A DNA stretch of 64,000 nucleotides, taken from positions 5,022,001 to 5,086,000 of the forward strand of contig OZ005689.1 in assembly GCA_963930775.1 (NCBI GenBank). Reading direction: 5' to 3'. The notes beneath the pieces were generated by a model. The model had not been told where the DNA came from and ran no database searches. It worked only from the letters and a program-made list of their open reading frames with translations. The stretch's first letter is position 1, and each line of letters opens with the position of its first letter. The DNA comes from Cliona cf. orientalis (lineage: Eukaryota; Porifera; Demospongiae; Clionaida; Clionaidae). Made by a program: the position numbers and the translations under genes. This document shows, in pieces, positions 1 through 12,483 of the stretch.

Positions 1-297
1 CTTGGTGAAGATTATCACAACTATGAAAAGCCAACGTCCATAATAAACATGCAACTGAGTAATACTACAAGAGTCTGTTTCATAAAATAGCCTTAAACTT
101 AGCAATATTTACTCATCTAAAACAGCTCAAAAAGTGACAGTTTTTATAGTCACATGCATATGTAACCATCAACAGATATTGAAATAAGTTGTCTTGAAAC
201 AGTAACACAAACAGTAAGCATCAATCTATACATCATATTTTAGCCGCTACTGTGTTATGCTAAAAAAAAACACAAGATCTAGAGGTAAAAAAAAAAA

Positions 298-362
298 TCA
301 TGTTCCCGACATGATTTGAACATGATCTGGAGTCAGATGCGCTACCATTGCGCCACAGGATC
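298..362 (-). pseudogene. tRNA-Trp(CCA)-like remnant
   Basis: On the minus strand this reads as a tRNA from the acceptor stem through a normal D arm (GGCGCAATGGTAGCGC) and a CTGACTCCAGATCA anticodon arm with CCA anticodon. It then jumps to a TTCAAATC T-loop and a 3' stem. About ten bases covering the 3' anticodon stem, variable loop and 5' T-stem are missing relative to a normal tRNA-Trp, so it should not fold as a working tRNA. It lies upstream of the first visible NDUFS2 exon, probably in an intron. It could be a tRNA pseudogene or the head of a tRNA-derived SINE. Confidence 0.6.
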
Positions 363-733
363 ATTACAGTTCTGTGCTTTCTTCTAAATGTAGTTTTCAT
401 GTTGTGACAGTGAGTGATTGCGTCATACAGTTATGTACACAAGGAAACCCCACATGTGTCCACAATGCATGAATGGATGCTTGTAATAGTATACATTCAG
501 CTACTGTCAACACAGATTCATTACACAATATATATATGCCTACAGTACCGCCCCTAGTTCTCTAGTTTTCTGGTTTTCGCTAGAAGTTATACCCATGCAA
601 TGGCTCTGCCTTTGCTGGAATTAGGTTTGCCTGAACAGACAATGTGATGGTTTCCCTTTAGGTTTGGGATTGGTGGTTGTATATACCGGTACATGTATGT
701 AGAAGATGAACTTAACATGCATTTTAAATTTTG

Positions 734-783
734 TACTTCCACCTCCTCACAGACTGTTCCATGCTGTGATCCCCATATTGGCT
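734..783 (+). pseudogene. Duplicated fragment of the start of an NDUFS2 exon
   Basis: About 50 bases repeat, with a few differences, the acceptor and first codons of the real NDUFS2 exon that begins at 933. Both copies carry CTCACAGACTGTTC followed by GCTGTGATCCCCA and ATTGGC. This copy then runs into TTTAAATAG and does not stay open. It is a decoy acceptor in the intron, left by a local duplication. Confidence 0.6.
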
Positions 784-932
784 TTAAATAGCTAACATAC
801 ATGTAGACTTGAGTGTGCAGTAAAATAATAGGTCTATGCCAATAATGGTACAGTTTTAGTGCAGTTTTAGTGCATAATTCATCACATCTACATGCGTGAT
901 AATATTATTATCAAACTTCCGCCACCTCACAG

Positions 933-2243
933 ACTGTTCTTCGCTGTGATCCCCACATTGGCCTGCTCCATCGCGGCACGGAGAAGCTGATGGAGTACAA
1001 GACGTACATCCAGGGCCTACCCTACTTCGACCGGCTCGACTACGTCTCCATGATGTGCAACGAGCAGGCCTACTCTCTCGCCATCGAGAAACTGCTGGGG
1101 ATCGACATTCCCATCAGGGCAAAGTACATTCGAACGATGTTTGGCGAGATTACGAGGATCCTGAACCACATTCTGGCGGTGGCGTGTCATGCTATGGATG
1201 TGGGGGCTGTTACACCTTTCCTGTGGTGGTTCGAGGAGAGAGAAAAGGTACACTTTAGTCATTTTACATATATTTATCAATTGTTTATTAGTATAATAAT
1301 AAAAGTGGCTATGAGTACTTGTGGGTATTGTACTATTGTATGAGAGATGGTTCTTGACACAGAGTAGAGTAGATACTGTTGATGCTGGTTGCTAAACAAA
1401 GCTTGCTGTGCAAATTTTTTTAATAGCTTTGTGATGGTTTTACAGCTTTGTATTGTGTGTACCCACCTTCAAGAACACTTTACCTCCTCCTTCCCCATCT
1501 TAGGCTTTTCTGAGGTTCAACTATGATTTCAGATTCCATTAATACATTTACATTGCACTGATTTTTGACATTCTACGCACAATCTGCAGATGATGGAATT
1601 TTATGAGAGAGTATCTGGAGCTCGTATGCACGCAGCGTACATTCGTCCAGGGGGCGTGTACCAGGACCTCCCCCTGGGGCTCATGGACGACATCTACGAC
1701 TTCATCAAACAGTTCTCTGTGAGAATAGACGAAGTGGAAGAGGTACAATTGTGTATATACTTGCATAGCCAGGACTACATTTAGAATTTCTTTCAGGGGT
1801 GTGTGTGTGTGTGGGGGGGGGGGGGGGGAGATTGCTCCCTCCCCCACTCACCCGCTAAATACAGCCCTGATAGCGGAGAACTTTAGTGAGGTTTTAAATT
1901 TGGCAATTTCCACAAAAATCACCAAATTAAAAAATCCGCCAATATTTTTCATATAATATCGATCTATGCAGCTAGATCTCTGTACTGTACACTATGTATG
2001 ATCAATCTCTATCCAGCTGCTGACCAACAACCGTATCTGGAAGCAGCGCCTGGTGGACATTGGTATTCTGAGCGTCCAGGATGCTCTGGACTGGGGGTTC
2101 TCCGGGGTTCTCGTACGAGGCTCTGGGATCAAGTGGGACCTGAGGAAAGTGCAGCCCTACGACGCCTACGATAAGGTGGACTTTGACATACCCATCGGTA
2201 GACATGGAGACTGCTATGACAGGTGAGGGGTGGGTATGTGTTT

Positions 2244-2279
<36 letters not shown>

Positions 2280-4787
2280 TGTACTATGTCTACAATAAGA
2301 CGTAGTCATCAGTAGACACGGAGACTGCTATGACAGGAGAGGCTGGGCGTGAGTGTGTGAGGAGGTGTGTGTATTAATTTTGCTTGTACATGTACATATA
2401 TGTGTATGTATATTATACAGTCACGTGTATACCTAGAATCTCTGACTGTCAGACCGTGATGATTGTTGAGGCAGCTTGAGTTTGAGTACATTTGTGCACT
2501 CTTACATGTATTTAACTGAGAGCGTGTACGTTTTCCGTAGAGATGCATCAACCACTTGCAATCATTGAACTATCATCTCCCTACCTGTTTCATTAACAGT
2601 CCATATTGGTTGCATCCTCTCTTTTCTTTATATCCCAGGTACCTTATTCGCGTTGAGGAAATGCGTCAGAGTCTTCGTATCATCCACCAGTGTCTGAACC
2701 AGATGCCAGAGGGAGAGGTCAGGGTGGATGACGCCAAGCTAGTGCCACCAAGGAGATCAGAAATGAAGGTACGCAAATCTGTAGTTCAATAGGAGTGGAG
2801 ATATGGATGTGTATGCCTACTCTTGGGAATGGCTATAGCTACATGTACATGTAATGCTACTACTGTATAGCGGGTAATTTTTGGGATATAAATTTTCGGA
2901 TTTAGCCTGCAGAATTAATTTTCATGGTTCTAAATTTCATGGCTCTTGACGATCACCTCTTCCCTCTCTTCCTTCCCTCCCTCCCTCTCTCTCTCCCTCT
3001 CCCCCTCCCTCTCACGCTCACACTCCTCCCTCCCTCTACCCTCCTCCTACACAGAGTTCCATGGAGGCCTTGATCCATCACTTCAAACTCTATACAGAGG
3101 GATTCCAAGTTCCTCCAGGAACAACATACACTGCCATTGAGGCACCTAAGGTCAGTAGAATACATAGTCTATAAAATAATAATTCGGTATTCTGTAAGTA
3201 CAGTAATTACATAGTGTTACATAGTACAAAATTGTCAGTTTTAATACTGCTTGAAGGTTTTTGATATTTGGGGGAAAATGTTTCCTGGATAGGAACTATA
3301 GTATTATACTGACTTAATTATCATGTTGACTCATGTACAGGGTGAATTTGGAGTGTATCTGGTATCAGACGGAAGCAGCAAACCATACAAATGCAAGATC
3401 AGAGCTCCGGGATACTATCACCTGGTTAGCATTCAAAACTGACTACCATAATCATATTATCTCACTGTGATATTTGAGACCTTTATTAAACCTTTCTGGT
3501 TGAAGGATTAAGCTTACCATATTATAATAATACTATGTGGAAATCACGAGCAGTGTTTTTTGGCCTCTGTCGATTAGATGATGTGGCGACCTTTACCCAA
3601 TTATTCTTTCTCCAATACAAAGGTAGCTGGGCTTGGTGAAAATTTTGATGTATTCATGTATAATTTTTATCCTCCTCCCCTGGCACTGCCATAATTCAAA
3701 TGATCATAAGATATCATTATTATTGTTACTTTGCTCTACTCTCTCCAGGCTGGTCTTGACTTGATGAGCAAGGGTCACATGCTTGCCGATGTGGTGGCCA
3801 TTATTGGTGAGTTGAAATACCATATACACAATCATGTATATAGCAGCAAATTTAGCAAAATGTGCGAGATGTCTGGGGATGAGACGTTATGCTGTAGTGT
3901 GTGTCCCGGGCAAGCACCCACTCCTGGGTAAGCCCCCATTCATGTAATAGCTACCACATTGATTTTGAAGGAACCAGTATAGCGGCTCATACAAATTTTA
4001 TGTCCCAGGTAATTGCACTCATGTGGGCCAAAATCAAGCGCCCATGGACACTTGCTTACCTGGGGTACTTTCGAGGGAGAAAAATTTAATATTCACGAAT
4101 AATACCGTACTTCCTCGAGTAGACGCCGCGGCGACTAATTTTTTCCCTCTGCTGAAACTAGTGGCGACTATTCGAGGGCAGCGACTACTCGAGGGCGGCG
4201 ACAAAAACTTTCATAGTAGTAGAACTGCATACAAGAATAATGAAAAGGTTTGTTCGAAGTTCAATACCTAGCTGCTTTTCACAGTCTGCCTTTGTCAGAA
4301 GCTTTATTAGTCTCTTGATGGCTTTCTCGCGTACAGTAGCACCGCTCGCAAGCACATGGACACCGTTTAAGGGCGTGGCAAGTGTGCTCTAATTAGAGAG
4401 TGCGGTGATAATTCGAGGGCGGCGACAGTGAAGATCGGGCATGTGTAGCTAGCGGCGACTATTCGAGTGCGGCGTCTATTCGAGGGCGGCGTCTGATCGA
4501 GGAAATACGGTATTCTCAATTTTACCATGCAGTTATATAATATTATGTACAGTACCGTAGTTAATTGAATACAATGCATGATCCAATTTAATGCAAGAAA
4601 TTAGCATTTTACGAATTCTCATAACGTTTATATATGGAGCAATTGACAACCTTTACCAGAAAAAATGCGCAATTGAAATTTTTTTCCATGTGTTGTATTA
4701 GATTAAGTACAATATTAATTTATTGGGTATACATCGTGTGTAATTGTAGGCACTCAAGATATCGTATTTGGTGAAGTGGATCGATAG
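933..4787 (+). CDS. NDUFS2: NADH:ubiquinone oxidoreductase 49 kDa subunit (complex I), 3' eight exons
   Basis: Core subunit of mitochondrial complex I; in this family it helps form the quinone-binding site in the matrix arm. Exons read 933-1247, 1590-1742, 2017-2222, 2639-2768, 3055-3150, 3341-3424, 3749-3806 and 4750-4787, all with GT-AG borders and matching phases, ending in TAG at 4785. The product contains [47 protein letters not shown] and RGDCYDR-type blocks, and ends IVFGEVDR, as NDUFS2 does. The N-terminal part, with the mitochondrial targeting peptide, lies left of the window. The gene converges tail-to-tail with the secreted-protein gene at 5190. The last intron holds a 410 bp inverted-repeat element. 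Identification is very secure. Confidence 0.97.
2245..2338 (+). repeat. TG microsatellite and duplicated NDUFS2 exon end
   Basis: A (TG)n run at about 2245-2277 follows the donor of the NDUFS2 exon ending at 2222. About 85 bases downstream, 2309-2338 repeats the last codons of that exon (GGAGACTGCTATGACAG), but the donor GT has become GA, so it cannot splice the same way. Confidence 0.6.
4103..4512. mobile_element. Inverted-repeat DNA element (MITE) in NDUFS2 intron
   Basis: A 410 bp non-coding element begins TACCGTACTTCCTCGAGTAG and ends with the near inverse (CGAGGAAATACGGTA). It is rich in internal GGCGACTATTCGAGG-like motifs. The ends fit a TA target site. The same TACCGTA terminal motif is shared by several otherwise different elements in this window. 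Confidence 0.8.
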
Positions 4788-5189
4788 TGAACTAAATGAA
4801 CCAGCAGTCGCAACTTTACGTATGTATTTAACTTCAGTCTCTGTACACATTATACTATAATACTTAATTCTTAATGTGAGGTTCACGACATTTTCCAACT
4901 AATAATAATATTATAATAGTATTTGTTAATGAGACTCTCAGTACATACTCAACTCAACTAGTACACACCAATTTTATTATGTTAAGCCTAGCTTTATACA
5001 ATCCATTAGTAATAGTTTGAGTTCACTGCTATACTTCATAAAAATGAAGCAGCTATAATAATAATTATAATAATTATTCTGAGCTAGGTTGACTATATCT
5101 GCCTATGTGCATGCACTACTAAGCCTAATAGTTGTGGAATAATCATTGCACAGTAGTAACACTGCTCTTTTAAACTTAAAGCTATACTG

Positions 5190-5636
5190 TTACACTGGAT
5201 GCAGGCGACAGTACACGAGAGCTTGTACGCAGAAAAACCAGTTATCGTCACCACTCTCTCGGCAGACACCGTATAATCGTGAGCAATCGTCAGCTGTGTG
5301 CGCCATGATGTCATTCTCCTGGCCATGGCCGTGGGCTGCAGCAGCTTCCTGTGATGACATCATTGGAGGGGCTGGGACTGGTTTCATATCCTGTACTGAC
5401 TGTTGAGGATATGCTTGTCCATACATCATTTCAGATGCTAATGCTGGCTTGACATCAACACGGCGCAGCATTGACTTTTGCGCAGTTTCCTGCGGATACA
5501 CCGATTGTGGAAATGGTCTTCTGAAATGATTACTTTGCACTGATTCTTGTCTGGATAGAGCAAGTGGAAGGCTGTTAGTCATAGAAACTGCCCCCAGTAA
5601 AAGAACTGCAATCACTGAAAGAGTTTTTGGTGCCAT
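5190..5636 (-). CDS. Putative secreted four-cysteine protein, paralogue 1
   Basis: A 148-residue single-exon protein with a clear N-terminal signal peptide (positively charged start, then a LSVIAVLLLGAVS core, cleavage probably near residue 22). A Gln/Pro-rich, low-complexity middle follows, then a short C-terminal cysteine domain with spacing C-x6-C-x10-C-x6-C. The start ATG at 5636 is the only one that gives the signal peptide. It is paralogous to the gene at 6619-7041 in every segment: signal, YPQE..QKS block, QEAAAA block and cysteine tail. I do not recognise the family. The layout suits a secreted prepropeptide with a disulfide-bonded mature part, but no dibasic site sits just before the cysteine domain, and function is unknown. 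Confidence 0.75.
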   Translation of the reverse strand: MAPKTLSVIAVLLLGAVSMTNSLPLALSRQESVQSNHFRRPFPQSVYPQETAQKSMLRRVDVKPALASEMMYGQAYPQQSVQDMKPVPAPPMMSSQEAAAAHGHGQENDIMAHTADDCSRLYGVCRESGDDNWFFCVQALVYCRLHPV

Positions 5637-6618
5637 TGCTTGTTAATAACAATAGTGTACACTTATTAAGAATACTTTTCTTGATCTCAGGAAGCTACGT
5701 ACTGTTGGCTACGTAGCACAGTGCAGTGTAGCTATTGCAGAATCTAATGATTAAAGCTATGGCTACTGAACTGAGTTAGCTGCTAAGCTTGCCAGCTAAA
5801 CTGGACTCTGAACAAATGCATGGACAATGATTTTATGTACGTATACGACAGGATACAATAATTAATTTGGTGTAACTGTTTGGGAACTAAGTAAAGTTAA
5901 TATTGATAAGGTTTAAATTATTGCTATTGTTAGCTACCTGCAATTTATAACTTTGAGGTGCTTCTGTGTATATGGCTTATTAATTTTAACCCAAACCTTT
6001 TATGTTTCATCAAAACAGAGGACCTATTGTGCTAGTTTATTAAGTTACTGTCACGTTAAAATTGCTTGCACGTGCGTGTAATCTGTGAGGCAGTTTACAC
6101 CACCCGGACACCATCACAAGTGACATAGCTGTACATTGATATACCACCTGTATGGACACCTGGTCCATCGTGAGCAAAATCAAAATACACTGACATACCA
6201 CTCGGACATGTACACCATCACAAGCAGATTCAAGTGACGTAGCTATATAATAATTATTATTATTATAATATTATTGACATAATAATACCACCAGGTCCTG
6301 CATGGACACCATCAAGCAAATTAATTAAAGTGATACAGGTGTACGCTGGTATACATTAATTGACATGCCACCTGGCCGACACTATTGTGAGCAAATTGAA
6401 GTGTCGTAGCTATACACTGACATGATAATATTATTATTATTATTATTAACATTCTACTATATATTATAGGATGACAATAAATGCAATCAAATTCTAAATT
6501 CAGTAAGTTGTACTACAGTGTAATTATCTATAGTTGCTGCCTATGCATTAGCTATAGTTCTACATAATAATATTATTATGTAGTTTCATTGTTCGGCCTG
6601 GACTGAATGATGATGGCA

Positions 6619-7041
6619 TCAGTTGGCATATTTTGCTGGGGATAGACGGCACTCAGCCAGGACTCCATAACAGGTAGCCCAGCTATAGTTGTGTCGACAC
6701 CAGTTGTACACTTGTGAACACTCATCAACAGCTACGCGCGCCATGACGTCATTCCGCTGAGCTGCAGCAGCTTCCTGTGCATACATCAATGAAGAGATTG
6801 GTTTCACATTCTGAATTGATTTTTGAGAATATTCTTGTCCATACACCATTTTGGATGCTGGGTTGATTTTCATCGTCGACTTTTGTGCCTTTTCCTGTGG
6901 ATATGCTGCCACTTGTGGCAACGATGTTTTGAAATTGTTTTGCACCAAATCTTGTCTAGGTACAGCAGCTGGAAGGCTGTTGGTCACAGAAGCTACACCC
7001 AGCAAAAGAACGGTGATCACAGAAAGCGTTATTGGATTCAT
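6619..7041 (-). CDS. Putative secreted four-cysteine protein, paralogue 2
   Basis: A 140-residue single-exon protein that is a diverged tandem copy of the neighbour at 5190-5636. It has a signal peptide (LSVITVLLLGVASV), a Gln/Ser/Lys-rich middle with YPQEKAQKS and YGQEYSQKS repeats, a QEAAAAQ patch, and a C-terminal domain C-x6-C-x8-C-x6-C. The two paralogues share TAGTGTACACT just upstream of their ATGs, a possible common promoter element. The middle is more diverged than the signal peptide and the cysteines, suggesting that secretion and disulfides are the constrained parts. Function unknown. Confidence 0.75.
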   Translation of the reverse strand: MNPITLSVITVLLLGVASVTNSLPAAVPRQDLVQNNFKTSLPQVAAYPQEKAQKSTMKINPASKMVYGQEYSQKSIQNVKPISSLMYAQEAAAAQRNDVMARVAVDECSQVYNWCRHNYSWATCYGVLAECRLSPAKYAN

Positions 7042-9200
7042 AACTAGTTAAAAAGGCTCTGCTATCTTAGTGTACACTCAGCAACTAATGTTGATAATTT
7101 TGCTGATGCTCAGTATGGGTACTAAACCAAAACTTGCATTGCCAAGACTGAGGCAAGAGAGAAGTGGACCACGCTTTTTAAGCAACCCCATAACAGGATA
7201 TAGTCATGCAATTCTTGGGGAACCAATTTTGCAAGTGAATCATTAATGATTAATTTTTTGACATGCATACAGATTGGTCACAGGGTGAATTAGATCCTCG
7301 TTACTTCTCACTGTAAGCTTAAGAATAAGGCCTGGGTCAAAAGCCATTAATATTTGTATTTAGAATAACTTGGCAATATTTTGATCAAACTCATTTTACA
7401 TAAACTCTAGTTAAAATTAATTTAAGCAGCTAATTAAGTCACGTGACTAGTTAATTTTTGCTGACAATGCAAAATGCAAATTTAATTAGCCGGACGATTA
7501 ATTAACGTTAATTAACCACAATAGTAATTTTCATGAATCGTCTGTACATTTACTAAAAATTTATCAGAGTGCTATTTAGAATAGCAGGGAGAAATATGAG
7601 AAAATAGCTGTCCAAGTGGTGTACTTTAATTTTAAATGGAAATGTTAAAATATCTCCCAATCAAAATATTTATCATTGTGAACAAAAAAATAATTGGTCA
7701 TGTGACTTAATCAGCTGTTTGTAGCCAACTCATGATTAATCGTCTGTCTGTCAGCACAAAAATCACCAGATCTAGGCATCTAAGCGACTCATAAGCACAA
7801 CATATCGGTCGAAATCGTCGAAAAACTGACTTCGGAATCGGTTGGTAAAGGCCTACGAACATCGCAAATGCTGCGTTTTTTGTTGGCCACGCCAATCGAC
7901 TCCACCCACGTGTGCTTTCTGCTATATATGCTCATGCGCACAACCTAGTACAAGACAAGTACTCATCAGCCGGCTGGCTAGTTTCACCATTTTCGCCGCA
8001 TTTCCAACAGGCATCACTGCGATTGTCAGCCAGCTATTTCGCTCGCTCGGAGTCCTTGGCCATTGCTTGGTAGGCGTGGTATACACAATGAATTGAGCAA
8101 GTCACTCCCCCATTTTGCGCATGCGCATATTTCCAACGTCCACCATTATAAGCGCTTTAGTGGGACATTAAATTCCATTCATCGGAAAATCTCGATCACT
8201 TGTGTGGGCTCGCTCCAATTTACCATCTGTCGGTTGCCGTTGTTCGACGTAAGTATTTCAAACCGAGAATTGAAAGGTAAGAGTAATTCTGCGAGGCTGT
8301 ATCCATACAAAAATTAGCTACTAAAAAATTACTAGCTAATTTGCCATAACATTATATTTGCTGCAATCAAATCATGTGTAGTGGCTAATTGGGCCGGCCT
8401 GTGAAAATTTATTGTAGCTACAATCAAACTTCAAGAAGGGGATAATTATACTGTATGTTAGACCTCTCTATTAGGGACACCATTTAAGGTCCCAAAACTA
8501 TCATTCCCTATAATTTCTATTCATTGAAAACTTCCAAGAAGAGGACAACCTCTCAACAAGTGACAAAACCGCTGAATTTATTATTGTTCCCAAAGTGTAC
8601 TTTGTTTGAAAGTTTCACTCTAGCTATAATATAATAATAAGACTCAGCTAACCGTACACAATTTGTGGGCTATAGTAGTGACCCTGGCCCTGATGTCATG
8701 ATCTACCTTTTCTGCATGCATGCATATTAAATTTTACAAAAATTTAAATTAATGTTTGATTCCCAATAGCTAGCATGCATGCTACTCAGTAATCTTTGCA
8801 GTGATACATGCCGGCATCACATTATTATCAGTGTGCGTGTGGCTCCAGGCCAAATAAAATTGGCTTCATATAATATATTATTTTCTAGATCAATGTGAAT
8901 AGTAGACATAACTAGCTGCTATATACAACCATTTTTTTAGATACATAGTATAAAATAAATTATTTTTATAGCTACAATATAAATTAAATATTATTATTAG
9001 CTATAGGTATACTATTAATTGTAGCTAAATGACTCACTGCAGTTAAGGTGCATGCATGTGAACGTTTAGCCGATTATAGATGGCGGCCACCAGGAGTAGT
9101 TTGGTGGGCTAGCTTGCTCTCATGAGAAAGAATCTAAGACTGGAGATAAAAAGAGCATGGTGTCAACCTATAATATTTGAAACAAGCAAGCAAAAGATAA
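7042..9200. other. AT-rich intergenic stretch
   Basis: No convincing gene seen. At about 7735-7850 there is an inverted copy of the dispersed repeat found at 40.65 kb and 47.4 kb (shared ACAAAAATC.CCAGATCT and GTCTGTCTGTC blocks). The short open frames here are not gene-like. A possible donor (GACGTAAGTATT) sits near 8248 after a GC-richer stretch and could mark an untranslated exon, but nothing else supports it. Confidence 0.4.
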
Positions 9201-9204
9201 TAAG

Positions 9205-9335
9205 TTACCGAGGACAAGGGATCTACAGTATTTAGCATCCCGATGGCCCTACATGAGCTGTGACACCTGAGTGTAGCAAGGGGACAGAGGGATGCTATGT
9301 GGATCCCATTGGCCGAGGTGAGCTAAGTTATTTAG
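9205..9335. repeat. Foldback repeat, copy also at 28.38 kb
   Basis: The sequence GGGATCTACAGTATTTAGCA and its approximate inverse flank a short core. A closer copy of the whole unit, including the flanking TTTAGAGTTTTACAACTG, lies at 28376-28560. No coding potential. Confidence 0.6.
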
Positions 9336-9423
9336 AGTTTTACAACTGTTGCTATATAGCAGTACAGCTATTTGCCTTGTAACTACGTAAAATTTACAAG
9401 TAAAACCTACAAGTAACTATGCT

Positions 9424-11040
9424 TAGTTACCTCCTATTGACCAACCAGATTACAGGAAAGTGGCAGTAAAATTCTAATAGTACAACTGTGACTGTAATTA
9501 TCCTACAAACGCTAATTGTATTCATATATGCTACCACAGGGCCTTTGACGTCTATAGCCCTCCCAACACTGTAATAAATGAATAGTGAACGTCACAGTGA
9601 CGTCTGTGGCAAAATATAGTGATAGTCACTATATTTTGCTACAGATGTCACTACCAAGTATATAGTGATATTCACTTTCATTTTTATTACAGAGAAAGCA
9701 TACCAGTAAATCATCCTCCAGGTTGACATGTAGGGGTCACTGGAAAACCCCAGCAAACCTCAACTACAGAGGTTGAACTAATTCATGACATTGCGTAGTG
9801 TTGTTTATCGAATTAAGTCATCTACCAGTAATCTCTATAGATCTACTAAGGCCTATAATATTATTATTATTATCGCAAAGGAAATTACGATAGATGGTTT
9901 TGACCATTATCCACTGTCACACTACAGTGGCCATCCCTGGGTATTCATGCATGCAGGCCTCGATCATGTAGCTATAGCTATAGCGCATGGTATCTGAACA
10001 TGCCCATACAATTGATTCTAAATTTTACAAATCACTGAATCAGATAAAGGTTTGTGAGCTATTGAGTGTGGAGCCAAGCTGTACATAGGGCCAGCACCAA
10101 GAAGTGGTGCTCATGCAGGCCTTGATCATGCATAGACTAGACTAAGTCCATGACTGCTGCAAGCCAGGTGCATGCATGGGAGACTATTGTAAGATAATGC
10201 ATGAATTACAAAGTATGCAGTGCATGGGGTCTGCATGGGATAGGCCTTGACGGATTAGCTATTATCATTTTCCCACCTAATATCAATTCAATTCTTCAAT
10301 TCTCAAACCTTTTGCCTCTTATTCTTATCAAAAGTGGTATTATTCTTTATTTATCACCCATGCATTATTCTCATAATAACCCTGGATGACAAAGTACTGA
10401 TGACATGTTAGCTACAGGTTAAGAGCACAGTTGCAATTGTTCAAAATTAACAGCAAAATTTAATAGCATTTTCAGATATTATAGATTAGCTATTGTGTTA
10501 TCACAGTGACTGGCTACTTTGAGTCCCAAGTTAACTTGAGTTAGATTCCGCCACACAATAAATTTTCACCGACATGCAGGAAAGATCAGGGGCAATATAA
10601 ATATTGGTAGCTAATTCTTTTAGGTGCATGCCTATTATACTCCAGCAAAAACCGTCAAGGCCTTTATATAGAGGCCTAGTCTGGGGGGCACATTCCCAGC
10701 CCGGCTAAAATTTTGAAATTCACCAAGGGCTTATAGACCCCAAAGGGGGAGATCTAGAGGGCATGTAACTGCCATACAAGATAGTGTATACCTATAGCAA
10801 ATTCAAATCAGACAGTGGTTTGTAACTAATTATAGTAACAGCGCTAGCTGCTGTCTGGACTGCATTAGTGCTATATAGAGCTATAGGCTGATAATATAGA
10901 TTTTACTATTTTTAGCCTACGGATTTGAATTTTGCCAGGTGCCAGCTACATGCCCTCTCCCCTTGGGGTCTATAAGCCCTTGATTCAACCGTATTACACT
11001 ATAGCACTGTTAATTCTACACCCAGTCCCTACACCAATGC
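9424..11040. repeat. Dispersed repeat unit, copy 1 (interrupted by a MITE)
   Basis: Starts GTTACCTCCTATTGACCAA and matches copy 3 (12484 onward) at length, and shorter copies at about 11100-11790 and, inverted, 14195-14735. It carries a small palindrome around GCAAAATATAGTGATAGTCA near 9610. No open frame of note, so it looks like a non-autonomous repeat of unknown class. It is interrupted by the element at 10728-10984. Confidence 0.7.
10728..10984. mobile_element. MITE with an empty site in a sister repeat
   Basis: About 257 bp with inverted ends (AAGGGCTTATAGACCCCAAA inward and its inverse at the right end). It splits repeat copy 1. Copy 2 near 11740 has the same flanks joined with no insert (GATTCAACC), and that word flanks the insert as an imperfect direct repeat of about 9 bp. 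That target length suits a Mutator-type non-autonomous element. Confidence 0.75.
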
Positions 11041-11099
11041 AACTAGCTACCCTAAGCTTTTCATATGTAGCTAATTTTAATGTCTACCTAGCCTATTGA

Positions 11100-11790
11100 A
11101 GTCACATGTTTTATCTAATCTCTATAGATCTACTGAGGCCTACATCATAAAGGAAATATGGTTTTGATCATTATCCACTGTCACACTAGAGTGCATGGCC
11201 ATCCCCCTTATCAATTGGGCGAGCCCATAAGTAACAGCGGTTAGAAGATCATGAATTATGAAGTATGTGGGGTCTGGGATAGGATTAGCTATACTCATTT
11301 TTTTCCACCTACCTATAATATCAATTCTATTCTTTAATTCTCAAACCTTTTGCCTATTATTCTTATCAAAGTGGTATTTAGCTATATAGCTATTGCCCAT
11401 TATTTTCAACTCTGGATGACAAAGTACTGATGCTTATTAGTAGCACATTTGCAATTGTTCACAATTAATTAGCTAACAGCAAAATTTAATAGCACTTTCA
11501 GACATAGATTATTGTGTTATCACAGTTACTGATGATTTTAAGTCCCGAGTTAACTTGAGTTAGATTCTGCCACACATGCACTAAATTTTCACCGACAAGA
11601 AAGGTCAAGGGGCAATACAGTTAATTGGTAATGAACTTTCGCCTATTATTCTAGCTAATTCTTTTAGGTGCATACCTATTACTCTCCAGCAAAATTTGTC
11701 AAAGCCTAGTCTGGGGGGCACATTCCCAGCCTAAAATTTTGAGATTCAACCATATTTCACTAGCTAATGCTGTTAATTCTGCACACAGTC
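11100..11790. repeat. Dispersed repeat unit, copy 2 (partial)
   Basis: A diverged partial copy of the 9424 unit, matching from the GATCTACTGAGGCCTA region through TTAACTTGAGTTAGATTC to the CCCAGTCCCT end. It lacks the MITE present in copy 1. Confidence 0.65.
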
Positions 11791-12387
11791 CCTATACCAC
11801 GATGATAAAGACAGACCCACAAACTGATCCCTTGCACATGCGTGCGGGATAATAGTCGAGTTAACCAGTCATAAGTTAAAGAATCAATTTTTAAACAGAT
11901 TGGCGGCAAGGCTGAGCTGCGGCGGCCCTTTGGCGGCCAATGGCGGCTTTCGGGCGGCCGCCGCAGCAGTGTCCTTCTCGGCCACCGTACTATCTTTCTC
12001 TCTAGTCTCCGGCTCTCTCTCCTTTCCCTTTTTCTGTTTCCTTTGGGGGGGAAGCTACCCACCCACCCCCACTGGATGAAACCCCCAAGTACACGTAGCA
12101 TGGCTAAGAGAGTAGTCACATGACAGTAGCTAGAGCACTTTCAAGTTGGAGGTGGGAGAAAACTTGTGTCTATAGCTAGTGGACACAATTCTTGGAGTGT
12201 ACTGTGCCTCCATATAGCTATTAGTCCTTTATTATTAATTTTGTTCTGAATCAATACTAGCTACACCAAAGAGCCTACGTATATACTCATCCAGACTCAT
12301 ACCCTTCCCTCCCCCACACGAATAGCTAGCACACCCATCAGTTTACATGCAAAATTTCTAACACACGCACACAGCCAGTTCACCATC

Positions 12388-12483
12388 ATGAAGGCTACTG
12401 GCAAGCTTACAAAAGCCCTAATGAACAATTTTGTTTCAGTTTGTGGTGATCTAGTAGCAAATGACTTGATTACGCCCGACCAG
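12388..12483 (+). pseudogene. Truncated CARD gene fragment
   Basis: Encodes about 32 residues clearly homologous to the CARD at 14968 (KATGKLTKAL, then DLVANDLITPDQ), with a missing N-terminal segment. It stops abruptly where dispersed repeat copy 3 begins. The 150-odd bases upstream also resemble the upstream region of the 14968 gene (ACTCATC.AGACTC, TGCAAAATT.CTAACACA), so promoter and gene were duplicated together before the repeat cut this copy off. Confidence 0.75.

Noticed and set aside
298-362. Functional tRNA-Trp
   Set aside because: Missing about ten bases spanning the anticodon and T-stems.
11760-12119. Arg-rich 119-residue minus-strand frame
   Set aside because: It covers repeat-unit sequence and a GC-rich simple stretch, with no family resemblance.
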